DNA of 15,135 nucleotides from Nitrospirota bacterium (GTDB lineage Bacteria; Nitrospirota; Thermodesulfovibrionia; Thermodesulfovibrionales; JdFR-85). Position 1 is the stretch's first letter. The number at the start of each line of letters is the position of its first letter. Under the pieces are notes generated by a model, which saw only the letters and a list, made by a program, of their open reading frames with translations, had not been told where the DNA came from and made no database searches. Below, one piece after another: positions 1 to 6,194 of the stretch. Made by a program: the position numbers and the translations under genes. The stretch is from NCBI GenBank assembly GCA_003232715.1, contig QIJG01000144.1, positions 1-15,135 of the forward strand, in the 5' to 3' direction.

Positions 1-138
1 ATACATCAGTTCCTGAAAATCAGCCCTGCTCCGTTTGTATCCGGTTGTATTTACATTTGCAAGATTGTTGGCTATAACATCAATGTTCAGTTTCTGGGCT
101 TCCATGCCTGTTGCCGCAATAAAAAGTGACCTCATCAT
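1..138 (-). CDS. flgG: Flagellar basal-body rod protein FlgG, N-terminal fragment (cut by window edge)
   Basis: The 46 visible residues begin MMRSLFIAATGMEAQKLNID and continue with VIANNLANVNTTGYKRSRADF, the conserved N-terminal rod-protein signature of FlgG. FlgG builds the distal rod that crosses the peptidoglycan and outer membrane and is exported by the flagellar type III system. The start at 138 is supported by a GGAGG ribosome site 7-11 bases upstream, inside the end of flgF. The flgF stop lies only two bases before this start, so the two genes are almost certainly co-transcribed and translationally coupled. The rest of the gene lies outside the window. Confidence 0.93.
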   Translation of the reverse strand, partial: MMRSLFIAATGMEAQKLNIDVIANNLANVNTTGYKRSRADFQELMY

Positions 139-140
139 GG

Positions 141-854
141 TTATATCCTCCCTATCTCATTTAGTGCCTTTGATGTTGCGGAGTCAAAGGCCTGTATCAT
201 TTTCTGGTAAGCCTCAAATTCCCTTGTTGTCCTTATCATTCCGACCATCTCCTTTATCACATTTACATTGGAGCCCTCGATCACACCTGACGAGACACTT
301 GAAGACGACTCAACAGGCTTTAGCTCCGCGGGGGCAAGGTATGTGGCGTCTCCTGCCTGAATGAGATTATAGGGCTGGGGGAAGTCAACAATTTTGAGCC
401 TTCCTGCTGTTGTACCATTAACCATGATGTTACCCCCGGAGCCTATTTCCACCCTGCCCTGTGGGAGCTGAAGCGGGGTATCATCCACTCCCATCACCTT
501 AAGTCCATCAATGTTTATGAGGTTGCCCTTTTCATCAAGCCTGAAATCCCCCCTCCTTGTGTACTTCTCACCTTCAAGTACAAAAAACCCGTCACCCTCA
601 ATGGCAACGTCAAGGGGGTTGCCGGTTTTAATGAAGTCTCCGGCTGAAAAATCAGTGAGGGTCTTCCCCTTTTCTACCATGACGCGTTCAGGATTGGAGA
701 TATTTTCAGCAAAAGGCAGGAGGTAGGAGCTGAAAGATGTGCGTTCTTTTTTGTAGCCGGGAGTTGATGCATTGGCGATATTGCGTGCAGTTAGTGAGAG
801 TTCTGCCTCCTTGAGTATGGCGCCTGATGCCGCTATGTAGATGCCTTTGTACAT
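141..854 (-). CDS. flgF: Flagellar basal-body rod protein FlgF
   Basis: Predicted 237-residue protein of the FlgE/F/G rod-hook family. The N-terminus (MYKGIYIAASGAILKEAELS, then TARNIANASTPGYKKERTSF) carries the flg_bb_rod signature. The middle (GDFIKTGNPLDVAIEGDGFF) is the typical FlgF/G core. The C-terminus (RTTREFEAYQKMIQAFDSAT) is the conserved helix that packs in the rod. FlgF is a proximal rod component exported by the flagellar type III apparatus. The reading frame is open back to an ATG at 890, but family members start at M(Y/N)KGIY, so 854 is chosen. A sigma-54-like promoter occupies the 36 extra bases, which also argues against the longer start. No clear Shine-Dalgarno precedes either start. 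Order flgF-flgG is standard. Confidence 0.93.
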   Translation of the reverse strand: MYKGIYIAASGAILKEAELSLTARNIANASTPGYKKERTSFSSYLLPFAENISNPERVMVEKGKTLTDFSAGDFIKTGNPLDVAIEGDGFFVLEGEKYTRRGDFRLDEKGNLINIDGLKVMGVDDTPLQLPQGRVEIGSGGNIMVNGTTAGRLKIVDFPQPYNLIQAGDATYLAPAELKPVESSSSVSSGVIEGSNVNVIKEMVGMIRTTREFEAYQKMIQAFDSATSKALNEIGRI

Positions 855-1165
855 GACGGGTTTTATTAAAGCAAGAGCTATGCCAATCATCTGAGTTGTT
901 GAGATAAACCAACTATCCTGAGGACTGCAGGCAGTCGGGCCGTGTCACAATCCTGAAAAAACGCATATGATGTTATTCTGAATTCACTGTAGAAATCCCG
1001 TGTTTTCAACAGGTTGCGTTTCATTTAGATCCTGAAACAGCTTCAAGGTGACAATTGAGACACGATCCGGGTATCAGGGCGGGCTGCCGATCAGGGGCTG
1101 GGTCGGCAGGTGAATAACGGCGGCAATTTTTTGTCCTGAGGAGGGAAAAAGTTTCCCCCCTCCTC
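855..1165. other. 311-base gap between the coiled-coil gene and flgF: regulatory region
   Basis: No credible gene is visible here on either strand. Near the flgF end lies the sigma-54-like element (870-886). Upstream of it is a dyad GACTGC-AG-GCAGTC (923-936), a plausible activator site. The heptamer ATCCTGA occurs three times (915-921, 950-956, 1029-1035). A 7-bp stem CTGCCGA/TCGGCAG with a 12-base loop lies at 1084-1109. The hairpin at 1135-1170 closes the preceding gene. The roles of the dyad, heptamers and stem are unknown. Confidence 0.5.
870..886 (-). promoter_or_regulatory. Candidate sigma-54 (-24/-12) promoter for flgFG
   Basis: On the minus strand the sequence reads TTGGCATAGCTCTTGCT. 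It has GG and GC elements separated by exactly ten bases, matching the consensus TGGCAC-N5-TTGCW at all but one base of the two boxes. The predicted transcription start falls about five to six bases before the FlgF ATG at 854, an unusually short leader. Sigma-54 control of rod and hook genes is well known in many flagellated bacteria. Assigning this site is an inference. Confidence 0.5.
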
Positions 1166-1170
1166 TCAGG
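1135..1170 (-). terminator. Hairpin at the end of the 118-residue coiled-coil gene (weak terminator or processing site)
   Basis: CCTGAGGAGGGAAA (1135-1148) pairs imperfectly with TTTCCCCCCTCCTCTCAGG (1152-1170), giving a long stem with a few bulged bases and a very small loop. It overlaps the TGA stop (1166-1168). On the minus strand the stem is followed by ACAAAAAA rather than a U tract, so it is not a textbook intrinsic terminator. It may slow transcription or protect the 3' end. Confidence 0.35.
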
Positions 1171-1522
1171 CGTTCATGTTGATGATAAATTCAACCTCTC
1201 CACCGGGAATGTCAAGGAGGCTTGCTATCTCTTCAATTTTCAGTCCCTTGCGGGATAGCAATATTACCTCTTTGTAACGGTAATCCAGTGTGCTTACAGG
1301 TTCCTGTAATATGTTTTCTGCCTGGATTAACAGGTTCTCGAGAATTTCAATCTTTTCATCCAATCTCTGTTCAACCTCACTCAATGCCCGAACCCTTTTA
1401 TCTACACGGCTCATGAGAAGAGATGAAAGCTCTTCAATCTCGGAGAGTTCGAGTTGCAGCAGCCTGTCTGCCTCCTTTACCTTTCCGGTTTTTTTGCGTT
1501 GCTTGAGAATCCCTTTAATCAT
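1166..1522 (-). CDS. Flagellar-cluster coiled-coil protein with C-terminal HTH-like segment (hypothetical)
   Basis: A 118-residue protein of unknown function. A basic start (MIKGILKQRKKTGKVKEADR) leads into a heptad-like helical stretch, about residues 20-75 (LLQLELSEIEELSSLLMSRV onward), rich in Leu and Glu. The last 40 residues (YKEVILLSRKGLKIEEIASL, then LDIPGGEVEFIINM) look like a short helix-turn-helix. This layout resembles the DUF2802/DUF6115-type and SwrB-like proteins found in flagellar operons of other bacteria; that resemblance is recalled, not searched. No membrane anchor is visible. The start at 1522 is supported by AGGAGGT 8 bases upstream (1530-1536). It follows the 49-residue gene by 35 bases and is probably in the same transcript. 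A structural or regulatory motility role is inferred from context only. Confidence 0.72.
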   Translation of the reverse strand: MIKGILKQRKKTGKVKEADRLLQLELSEIEELSSLLMSRVDKRVRALSEVEQRLDEKIEILENLLIQAENILQEPVSTLDYRYKEVILLSRKGLKIEEIASLLDIPGGEVEFIINMNA

Positions 1523-1557
1523 TGGTTACACCTCCTGAATCTGCCGGTAACCGGCGT

Positions 1558-1707
1558 CTAAGCCATTATATCCACGATGCCTTTTCTTTTCTTCTTCTTA
1601 CCTTTGTCTTTTTTCTTTTTCCGCTTCTTGTCTTTTGGGGAAGTTATCTCAGGACGTTCCCTGACCACAGGTGTTTCGTTTACTTTATTTATTCCTTCCA
1701 CTGGCAT
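1558..1707 (-). CDS. Small lysine-rich protein, 49 residues (hypothetical)
   Basis: This short open frame reads MPVEGINKVNETPVVRERPE, then an extremely basic run (KDKKRKKKKDKGKKKKRK, about residues 25-42), and ends GIVDIMA. It begins three bases after the HDOD gene stop (TAG-ACA-ATG) and fills the otherwise empty gap before the coiled-coil gene. The basic core is flanked by an acidic/proline head and a hydrophobic tail. No strong Shine-Dalgarno is visible, so translation would be coupled to the HDOD gene. I recall similar short K-rich hypothetical proteins in flagellar clusters of other bacteria, but cannot verify homology. The lysine run could bind nucleic acid or acidic phospholipid. The function is unknown, and the chance that it is an A-rich spacer cannot be excluded. 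Confidence 0.6.
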   Translation of the reverse strand: MPVEGINKVNETPVVRERPEITSPKDKKRKKKKDKGKKKKRKGIVDIMA

Positions 1708-1710
1708 TGT

Positions 1711-2559
1711 CTATACCATAAAAGACAACTTTTCCTCAATATATTTCTGCTTAAAGCTTTCAGTTACCTCTTCAACATCTTCCGGGGTCAATCTTAGGGC
1801 TTCTGCCTTTACGGAATCATCAGGGCACAATTCAGGCATTGGGCCACGATACCCCACGCCAAGTCTCAGACACAGACAATCAGCAAAGCTTACGACCTGG
1901 CAGAGTCCTTCAGCCTCGTGAGTGCCGTCAATTTCATGACAGTTGTTGTGTTTGGCTACCATTTCAATTAATTCAGGCGGTAGTCCCCATTGTTGAAAGA
2001 GGAGTGCCCCGACTTCGGAATGTGTAAACCCGAACATCTCTTTTTCCATTGTACGGAAGGAGGTCCGTTCATCATATACCCTTTCTACAACCATTGCATA
2101 CCTCTGTGGCTGACTCTGGTTCATTACAGTCTTGCCTATGTCATGCAAGAGTCCTGCCACAATGTATTCCTCGACAGGGAGCTTGAAGACCTTCTGTTTT
2201 CCACCCACAAGACCTGCCGCTATTGAAACCCCCATGGCATGTTCCCAGAGTTTTTGTTCTATTATGCCGTGTATATTGTAGATCTCTTTGGTGGCAACAG
2301 CGATGGAGAGATTTTTAACTGCCTCAAACCCGAGGACAAAAAGTGCATCCGATACAGTGTCAACTTTACGACGGAGTCCATAATATGCAGAGTTTGCTAT
2401 CATCAGTATTCTTGAAGTAAGGGCAGGATCCGCAAATATGACATGCTGAACCTCATCTACCCTTGAGGCAGGGTCACTTGCAAGTCTCAATATCTTTGCC
2501 GCCACCTGGGGCATGGCCGGCAAGCTGCACTCTTTGAGTATTAATTCCGGACTCAACAC
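1711..2559 (-). CDS. HDOD-domain signalling protein
   Basis: A 282-residue protein. An HDOD domain spans about residues 8-208: the N-terminal LPAMPQVAAKILRLASDP and ADPALTSRILMIANSAYYG are hallmark segments, followed by VSDALFVLGFEAVKNLSIAV. An HD dyad is kept in GLLHDIGK (H139, D140), and a further His lies in FTHSEVGALLFQQWGLP (H180). HDOD proteins are usually non-catalytic relatives of HD-GYP phosphodiesterases and act in signalling, often beside chemotaxis or flagellar genes. The chosen start is GTG at 2559, six bases after AGGAGG; a TTG directly follows as the next codon. It is the first gene of the leftward flagellar-associated set and sits behind a sigma-28 promoter. The C-terminal 75 residues are less conserved in appearance. 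Confidence 0.88.
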   Translation of the reverse strand: MLSPELILKECSLPAMPQVAAKILRLASDPASRVDEVQHVIFADPALTSRILMIANSAYYGLRRKVDTVSDALFVLGFEAVKNLSIAVATKEIYNIHGIIEQKLWEHAMGVSIAAGLVGGKQKVFKLPVEEYIVAGLLHDIGKTVMNQSQPQRYAMVVERVYDERTSFRTMEKEMFGFTHSEVGALLFQQWGLPPELIEMVAKHNNCHEIDGTHEAEGLCQVVSFADCLCLRLGVGYRGPMPELCPDDSVKAEALRLTPEDVEEVTESFKQKYIEEKLSFMV

Positions 2560-2595
2560 AGGTTACCTCCTTTAAGTAATACCACATTTTATATC

Positions 2596-2622
2596 TTATC
2601 GGACAGCGGGAAGGTAACTTTA
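2596..2622 (-). promoter_or_regulatory. FliA (sigma-28) flagellar promoter upstream of the HDOD gene
   Basis: On the minus strand TAAAGTTA (2615-2622) is followed after exactly 11 bases by TCCGATAA (2596-2603). The FliA consensus is TAAAGTTT-N11-GCCGATAA, so each box matches 7 of 8 and the spacing is ideal. Transcription would start near 2589, leaving a leader of about 30 bases that contains the AGGAGG of the HDOD gene. This places the HDOD, lysine-rich and coiled-coil genes in the late flagellar regulon. Confidence 0.8.
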
Positions 2623-2724
2623 ATCCCTTGTGGAACAGGGAGCCCAAAAATAAACCTTGAAGCTTCCTGTAGCGGGCTGGATTTGGTTTTCAATAGAGGA
2701 ATGCTGAAAAATCGTGATAATTGC

Positions 2725-2754
2725 TTGAAAAAATCCGGGAAAATCTGTTAGAGT
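2725..2754 (+). promoter_or_regulatory. Candidate sigma-70 promoter for the aromatic amino acid operon
   Basis: TTGAAA (2725-2730), an 18-base spacer and TAGAGT (2749-2754) form a moderate match to -35/-10 boxes about 50 bases before the pheA ATG. The divergent sigma-28 promoter lies upstream. No Phe- or Tyr-rich leader peptide with attenuator hairpin is apparent in the leader. The assignment rests on position and partial match only. Confidence 0.4.
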
Positions 2755-2805
2755 CAGACTTTATATACATAAACTGTTAAATCATTGCCAAGGTGGGGAG
2801 TCAGG

Positions 2806-3897
2806 ATGGAAAAGCTTGAAAAATTAAGGGTATCTATTGACAGCATAGATGAGGAGATACTGAATCTTCTGAACAAGAGGGCAAGGGTGGTCCTTGAGGT
2901 GGCCAGTGTGAAGAGGGATACCCGGCTGGGGTTCTACTCTCCGGAGAGGGAGAGACAGATACTTGAGCGTCTGCAGGGCATGAATCCCGGTCCGTTTCCG
3001 AATGATGCACTCAGGGTAATCTTCAGGGAGATTCTTTCAGCCTCTTTATCCCTTGAGGAACCCCTTAAGGTGGCCTGTCTCGGTCCCCTTGCTACATTTA
3101 CGCATCTCGCTGCACTTAGACACTTTGGTTCATCAGCGCAGTTCATTCCCGTCGATAGCATAAAGGATGTATTTGAGGGTGTGCAGGAGGGCAAGGAGGC
3201 GTATGGCGCTGTCCCTATTGAAAACTCCAATGAGGGGGTCATAAGTTATACCCTCGACATGTTCATGGATTTTGACCTCAAGATAGCTGCAGAGATAATG
3301 TTGGAGATAAACCATAATCTTCTTTCGGTATCAGGAGATATCAGGGAGATTAAAAAGATTTACTCTCATCCCCAGGCCATAGCGCAGTGCAGACGATGGA
3401 TAGAGAGGAACCTGCCGCACATTACCATTATTGATGCAACAAGCACTGCAAAGGCAGCTGAACTGGCCTCAAGGGATGAAGAAGGAGCGGCTATTGCGAG
3501 TGAACTGGCTGCAAAGATATATGACCTGAGGTTTGTTGAAAGACATATTGAAGACAACAGGAACAACTATACCAGGTTTCTTGTTGTATCAAAAGAGTTT
3601 CCCCCGCCCACAGGAAAAGACAAGACCTCTGTAATGTTATCAATCAAGGACAGGCCGGGGGCCCTCTACGAGGTGCTTACTCCGTTTAAAAAGGCCGGGA
3701 TGAATCTGACAAAGATAGAGTCCCGTCCATCAAAGAGAAAGGCCTGGGAGTATATATTCTTTATCGATATGGATGGTCATGCCCAGGACAAGAAGGTAAA
3801 AAAAGCCCTTAAAGAGATAGAAAAGGATTGCATCTTTCTGAAGGTCCTCGGTTCGTATCAGTGTACCGACAGGAATGATGTTAATATTCAGGCATGA
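2806..3897 (+). CDS. pheA: Bifunctional chorismate mutase / prephenate dehydratase (P-protein)
   Basis: A 363-residue cytoplasmic enzyme that converts chorismate to prephenate and then phenylpyruvate, the committed steps to phenylalanine. An AroQ-type chorismate mutase occupies residues 3-85 (LRVSIDSIDEEILNLLNKRA, with K36 in ASVKRD and the YSPERE segment). Prephenate dehydratase spans about 88-262 (CLGPLATFTHLAAL; VPIENSNEG at 136-144; the TRF motif at 256-258). A C-terminal ACT domain at about 273-350 carries GALY (285-288) and ESRP (305-308), the residues that bind Phe in feedback-inhibited enzymes, so allosteric inhibition by Phe is expected. The open frame extends to a TTG at 2785, but the ATG at 2806 follows a GGGGAG ribosome site and starts directly at the mutase helix. 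Its TGA overlaps the next gene's ATG. Confidence 0.96.
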   Translation: MEKLEKLRVSIDSIDEEILNLLNKRARVVLEVASVKRDTRLGFYSPERERQILERLQGMNPGPFPNDALRVIFREILSASLSLEEPLKVACLGPLATFTHLAALRHFGSSAQFIPVDSIKDVFEGVQEGKEAYGAVPIENSNEGVISYTLDMFMDFDLKIAAEIMLEINHNLLSVSGDIREIKKIYSHPQAIAQCRRWIERNLPHITIIDATSTAKAAELASRDEEGAAIASELAAKIYDLRFVERHIEDNRNNYTRFLVVSKEFPPPTGKDKTSVMLSIKDRPGALYEVLTPFKKAGMNLTKIESRPSKRKAWEYIFFIDMDGHAQDKKVKKALKEIEKDCIFLKVLGSYQCTDRNDVNIQA

Positions 3898-4985
3898 TCA
3901 GACCTCCTGAGTACATACAGTCTATCAAGCCCTATGTGCCTGGAAAACCGATAGAGGAACTTCAGAGGGAACTCGGAATAGAGGATGTGGTTAAACTTGC
4001 ATCTAATGAAAATCCGTTAGGTCCGTCTCCAAAGGCTGTAGAGGCCGTATATAAAGTGATTAGAGGACTTAACCGCTATCCTGACGGCAGCGGTTTTTAC
4101 CTTAAAAATGTGTTGTCAGAAAGTTTAGCTGTAAATCAGGAAAGGCTTATCACCGGCAATGGTTCAAATGAACTGATAGATATTGCTGTCAGGACCTTTA
4201 TGACTGCCGGAGATGAGGCAATAATGGGTGTGCCGTCGTTTGTGGTTTATCCCCTGGCTGTTCAGTCGGTTGGTGCAAAGGCCGTACAGGTCCCGCTGAA
4301 AGAGTGGAGACATGACCTGTATGCCATGGCAGGGGAAATTACAGAGAGGACAAGGATTATCTTTGTTGCAAACCCGAATAACCCGACGGGTACAATAAAC
4401 CATACCGACGAGTTTGATGAATTTATGCAGAGGGTGCCCGACGGTGTCCTGGTGATTGTTGATGAGGCATACAGGGAGTATGTACGTGACGGCAGGTACC
4501 CAGACGCCATGGAGTATCTGAAGGCAGAACGGGACATCCTTATACTGAGGACGTTTTCAAAAGTCTACGGCCTTGCGGGTCTCAGAATAGGATACGGTAT
4601 TTCCCGGGAGGAGATTGTAAGAGAGATGAACAAGGTGCGGGAGCCTTTTAATACCAGTACCGTTGCCCAGGCTGCCGCCCTTGCCTCTGTGGAAGATGAC
4701 GGACATGTAGAGAGGTCAATTGCCCTGAATGAAGAGGGCAAGGCATATTTATATAAGGAGTTCCGGAGACTCGGTCTGGATTTTGTTGCCACAGAGGCAA
4801 ATTTTATATATATGACATTTGACAGTCCTGTTGCAGTAGAGCTATATAGTCACCTGTTGAAGAGGGGGGTAATCATCCGGCCCATAGGAGCTGCCGCAGT
4901 ACGGATAACCATAGGCCTTCCTGAAGAAAACAGGTTACTTGTTGAGGTCCTTGGGGCTGTTATCGGTAGAATCTTGATATCCTGA
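3894..4985 (+). CDS. hisC: HisC-type aminotransferase, probably aromatic/histidinol-phosphate aminotransferase
   Basis: A 363-residue fold-type I PLP aminotransferase of the HisC subfamily. Visible landmarks are KLASNENPLGPSP (34-46), the cofactor-contact segment TGNGSNELID, NPNNPTGT (160-167), the VDEAYREY segment (189-196), and TFSKVYGLAGLRIGY with the Schiff-base lysine at K223. HisC proteins transaminate imidazole-acetol phosphate, and many also act on phenylpyruvate and hydroxyphenylpyruvate. Its position between pheA and aroF, with no other his gene in view, favours the last transamination to Phe and Tyr; dual use in histidine synthesis remains possible. The ATG at 3894 overlaps the pheA stop by four bases, a sign of translational coupling. 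No clear Shine-Dalgarno is seen. Confidence 0.9.
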   Translation: MIRPPEYIQSIKPYVPGKPIEELQRELGIEDVVKLASNENPLGPSPKAVEAVYKVIRGLNRYPDGSGFYLKNVLSESLAVNQERLITGNGSNELIDIAVRTFMTAGDEAIMGVPSFVVYPLAVQSVGAKAVQVPLKEWRHDLYAMAGEITERTRIIFVANPNNPTGTINHTDEFDEFMQRVPDGVLVIVDEAYREYVRDGRYPDAMEYLKAERDILILRTFSKVYGLAGLRIGYGISREEIVREMNKVREPFNTSTVAQAAALASVEDDGHVERSIALNEEGKAYLYKEFRRLGLDFVATEANFIYMTFDSPVAVELYSHLLKRGVIIRPIGAAAVRITIGLPEENRLLVEVLGAVIGRILIS

Positions 4986-5039
4986 GTACCGAGCTGTAAA
5001 TAGAGTCCGGGTATAAAGTCGAACGGTTGTCGTTTTCCT

Positions 5040-5076
5040 GTCGTTCCCCGAAAGCGTTCGGGATTGCGGGAATGAC
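5040..5076. repeat. REP-like palindromic element between hisC and aroF
   Basis: GTCGTTCCC (5040-5048) pairs with GGGAATGAC (5068-5076) except at one base. Between them CCCGAA-AGCG-TTCGGG (5047-5062) forms a perfect inner hairpin. The GTC(A/G)TTCCC...GGGAATGAC form is a widespread class of repetitive extragenic palindrome in bacterial genomes. It is the only interruption between otherwise tightly packed genes, and lies about 63 bases before the aroF start. Confidence 0.6.
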
Positions 5077-5138
5077 AAATGACTGTTATTTATAAACAGA
5101 GATTTAATTTGATATCAGAAAACGAAAAGGAGGATCAT

Positions 5139-6194
5139 ATGGACATTATAGTGTTGACCCCTTCTGCAACAGAAGAAGATATAAGGCATATCATCAAAAA
5201 GCTTGCCGGGAAAGGACTTAAGGCCAATATATCAAGTGGTACGGAGAGGACGATCATTGGTGTAATCGGCGATACGTCAAAGGTCTCAGAGGATGAAGAG
5301 AATGCAATAAGGGCAATTGACTGTGTTGAGACTGTAATGAGAATTCTTAAGCCCTACAAGCTTGCAAGCAGGGATTTCAAAAAGGAAGACACCCTTATTG
5401 ATATTAAGGGGAATGTTATCGGCGGCAACAGAATTCATGTTATGGCTGGCCCCTGTGCAGTAGAGAAGAAGCCCATTTTTGTCAATATAGCTAAAAAGGT
5501 AAAAGAATCAGGTGCTACCTTTATACGTGGTGGTGCATTTAAACCAAGGACCTCGCCATATACATTCCAGGGCCTTGGCGAAGAGGGTCTCCAGATACTT
5601 GCCGAGGCCAGAGAGGCTACGGGTCTGCCGGTGGTTACGGAGCTTATGGACCCAAGGGATATAGAGGTGGTTGCCAGGTACTCTGATATTATCCAGATCG
5701 GGGCCAGGAATATGCAGAACTTCAGACTCCTTTTAGAGGTTGGAGAGATGAAGAAGCCCGTGCTTCTTAAAAGGGGTCTTTCAGCCACGATAAAGGAATG
5801 GCTGATGGCGGCGGAATATATAATGTCCAGGGGTAATCTTGATGTTATCCTCTGTGAGAGGGGGATCAGAACCTTTGAGACAGCAACCAGAAACACCCTT
5901 GACCTTTCAGCAATCCCGGTGCTGAAGCATCTTACGCACCTGCCGGTGATGGTTGATCCGAGCCATGGTGTGGGTAAGTGGGGACTTGTTATCCCAATGG
6001 CAAGGGCAGCTATAGCAGCAGGAGCTGACGGGCTTGTAATAGAGGTGCATACCAATCCGGAGGAGGCCCTCTCTGATGGTGAGCAATCACTCAGACCGGA
6101 TGTGTTCAAACAGTTGATGGATGAAATAGGGCTTATTGCCGGGGCCATGGGCAGGCGGGGCCATGGGCAGGACAGTCTGAGGATGCAGAAATGA
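5139..6194 (+). CDS. aroF: 3-deoxy-7-phosphoheptulonate (DAHP) synthase, type I-beta with N-terminal ferredoxin-like domain
   Basis: A 351-residue enzyme joining phosphoenolpyruvate and erythrose 4-phosphate, the entry step of the shikimate pathway. Residues 1-70 (MDIIVLTPSATEEDIRHIIK onward) form the ferredoxin-like regulatory domain seen in Thermotoga-type enzymes, where it mediates aromatic amino acid inhibition. The barrel shows AGPCAVE (C106), GGAFKPRTSPY (131-141), QIGARNMQNF, LLKRG, DPSHGVGK (H276) and IEVHTNPEEALSDGEQSL (E302, D313); C106, H276, E302 and D313 are the expected metal ligands. The start at 5139 follows AGGAGG by six bases; an in-frame ATG at 5079 is rejected. The last 13 residues come from a shifted frame made by a 16-bp duplication, and the stop now overlaps tyrA by four bases. 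Confidence 0.96.
   Translation: MDIIVLTPSATEEDIRHIIKKLAGKGLKANISSGTERTIIGVIGDTSKVSEDEENAIRAIDCVETVMRILKPYKLASRDFKKEDTLIDIKGNVIGGNRIHVMAGPCAVEKKPIFVNIAKKVKESGATFIRGGAFKPRTSPYTFQGLGEEGLQILAEAREATGLPVVTELMDPRDIEVVARYSDIIQIGARNMQNFRLLLEVGEMKKPVLLKRGLSATIKEWLMAAEYIMSRGNLDVILCERGIRTFETATRNTLDLSAIPVLKHLTHLPVMVDPSHGVGKWGLVIPMARAAIAAGADGLVIEVHTNPEEALSDGEQSLRPDVFKQLMDEIGLIAGAMGRRGHGQDSLRMQK
6140..6171. repeat. Perfect 16-bp tandem duplication at the end of aroF
   Basis: The unit CGGGGCCATGGGCAGG occurs twice without a gap (6140-6155 and 6156-6171). Because 16 is not a multiple of three, the second copy shifts the reading frame. With one copy the protein would end MGRTV with a TGA at 6178-6180, ten bases before tyrA. 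With two it runs on to the TGA at 6192-6194. Confidence 0.9.

Noticed and set aside
855..890. Longer N-terminus for FlgF starting at 890
   Set aside because: The family starts at MYKGIY; the extra 12 residues have no counterpart, and the DNA there fits a sigma-54 promoter.
1135..1170. Classical intrinsic terminator
   Set aside because: The stem is strong, but the following minus-strand bases are ACAAAAAA, not U-rich; kept only as a weak candidate.
2785..2805. TTG start for pheA seven codons upstream
   Set aside because: The ATG at 2806 has a well-placed GGGGAG and begins at the expected mutase helix.
2629..2805. Phe/Tyr attenuator or T-box before pheA
   Set aside because: No leader peptide rich in Phe or Tyr and no terminator hairpin with U tract is visible.
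5079..5138. Upstream ATG for aroF
   Set aside because: The ATG at 5139 has AGGAGG at ideal distance, and the regulatory domain starts there; the upstream segment begins right at the REP-like repeat.
5435..6148. 237-codon open frame on the minus strand inside aroF
   Set aside because: Antisense shadow of a highly conserved enzyme gene; Ser/Pro-rich low-quality translation and no ribosome site seen.
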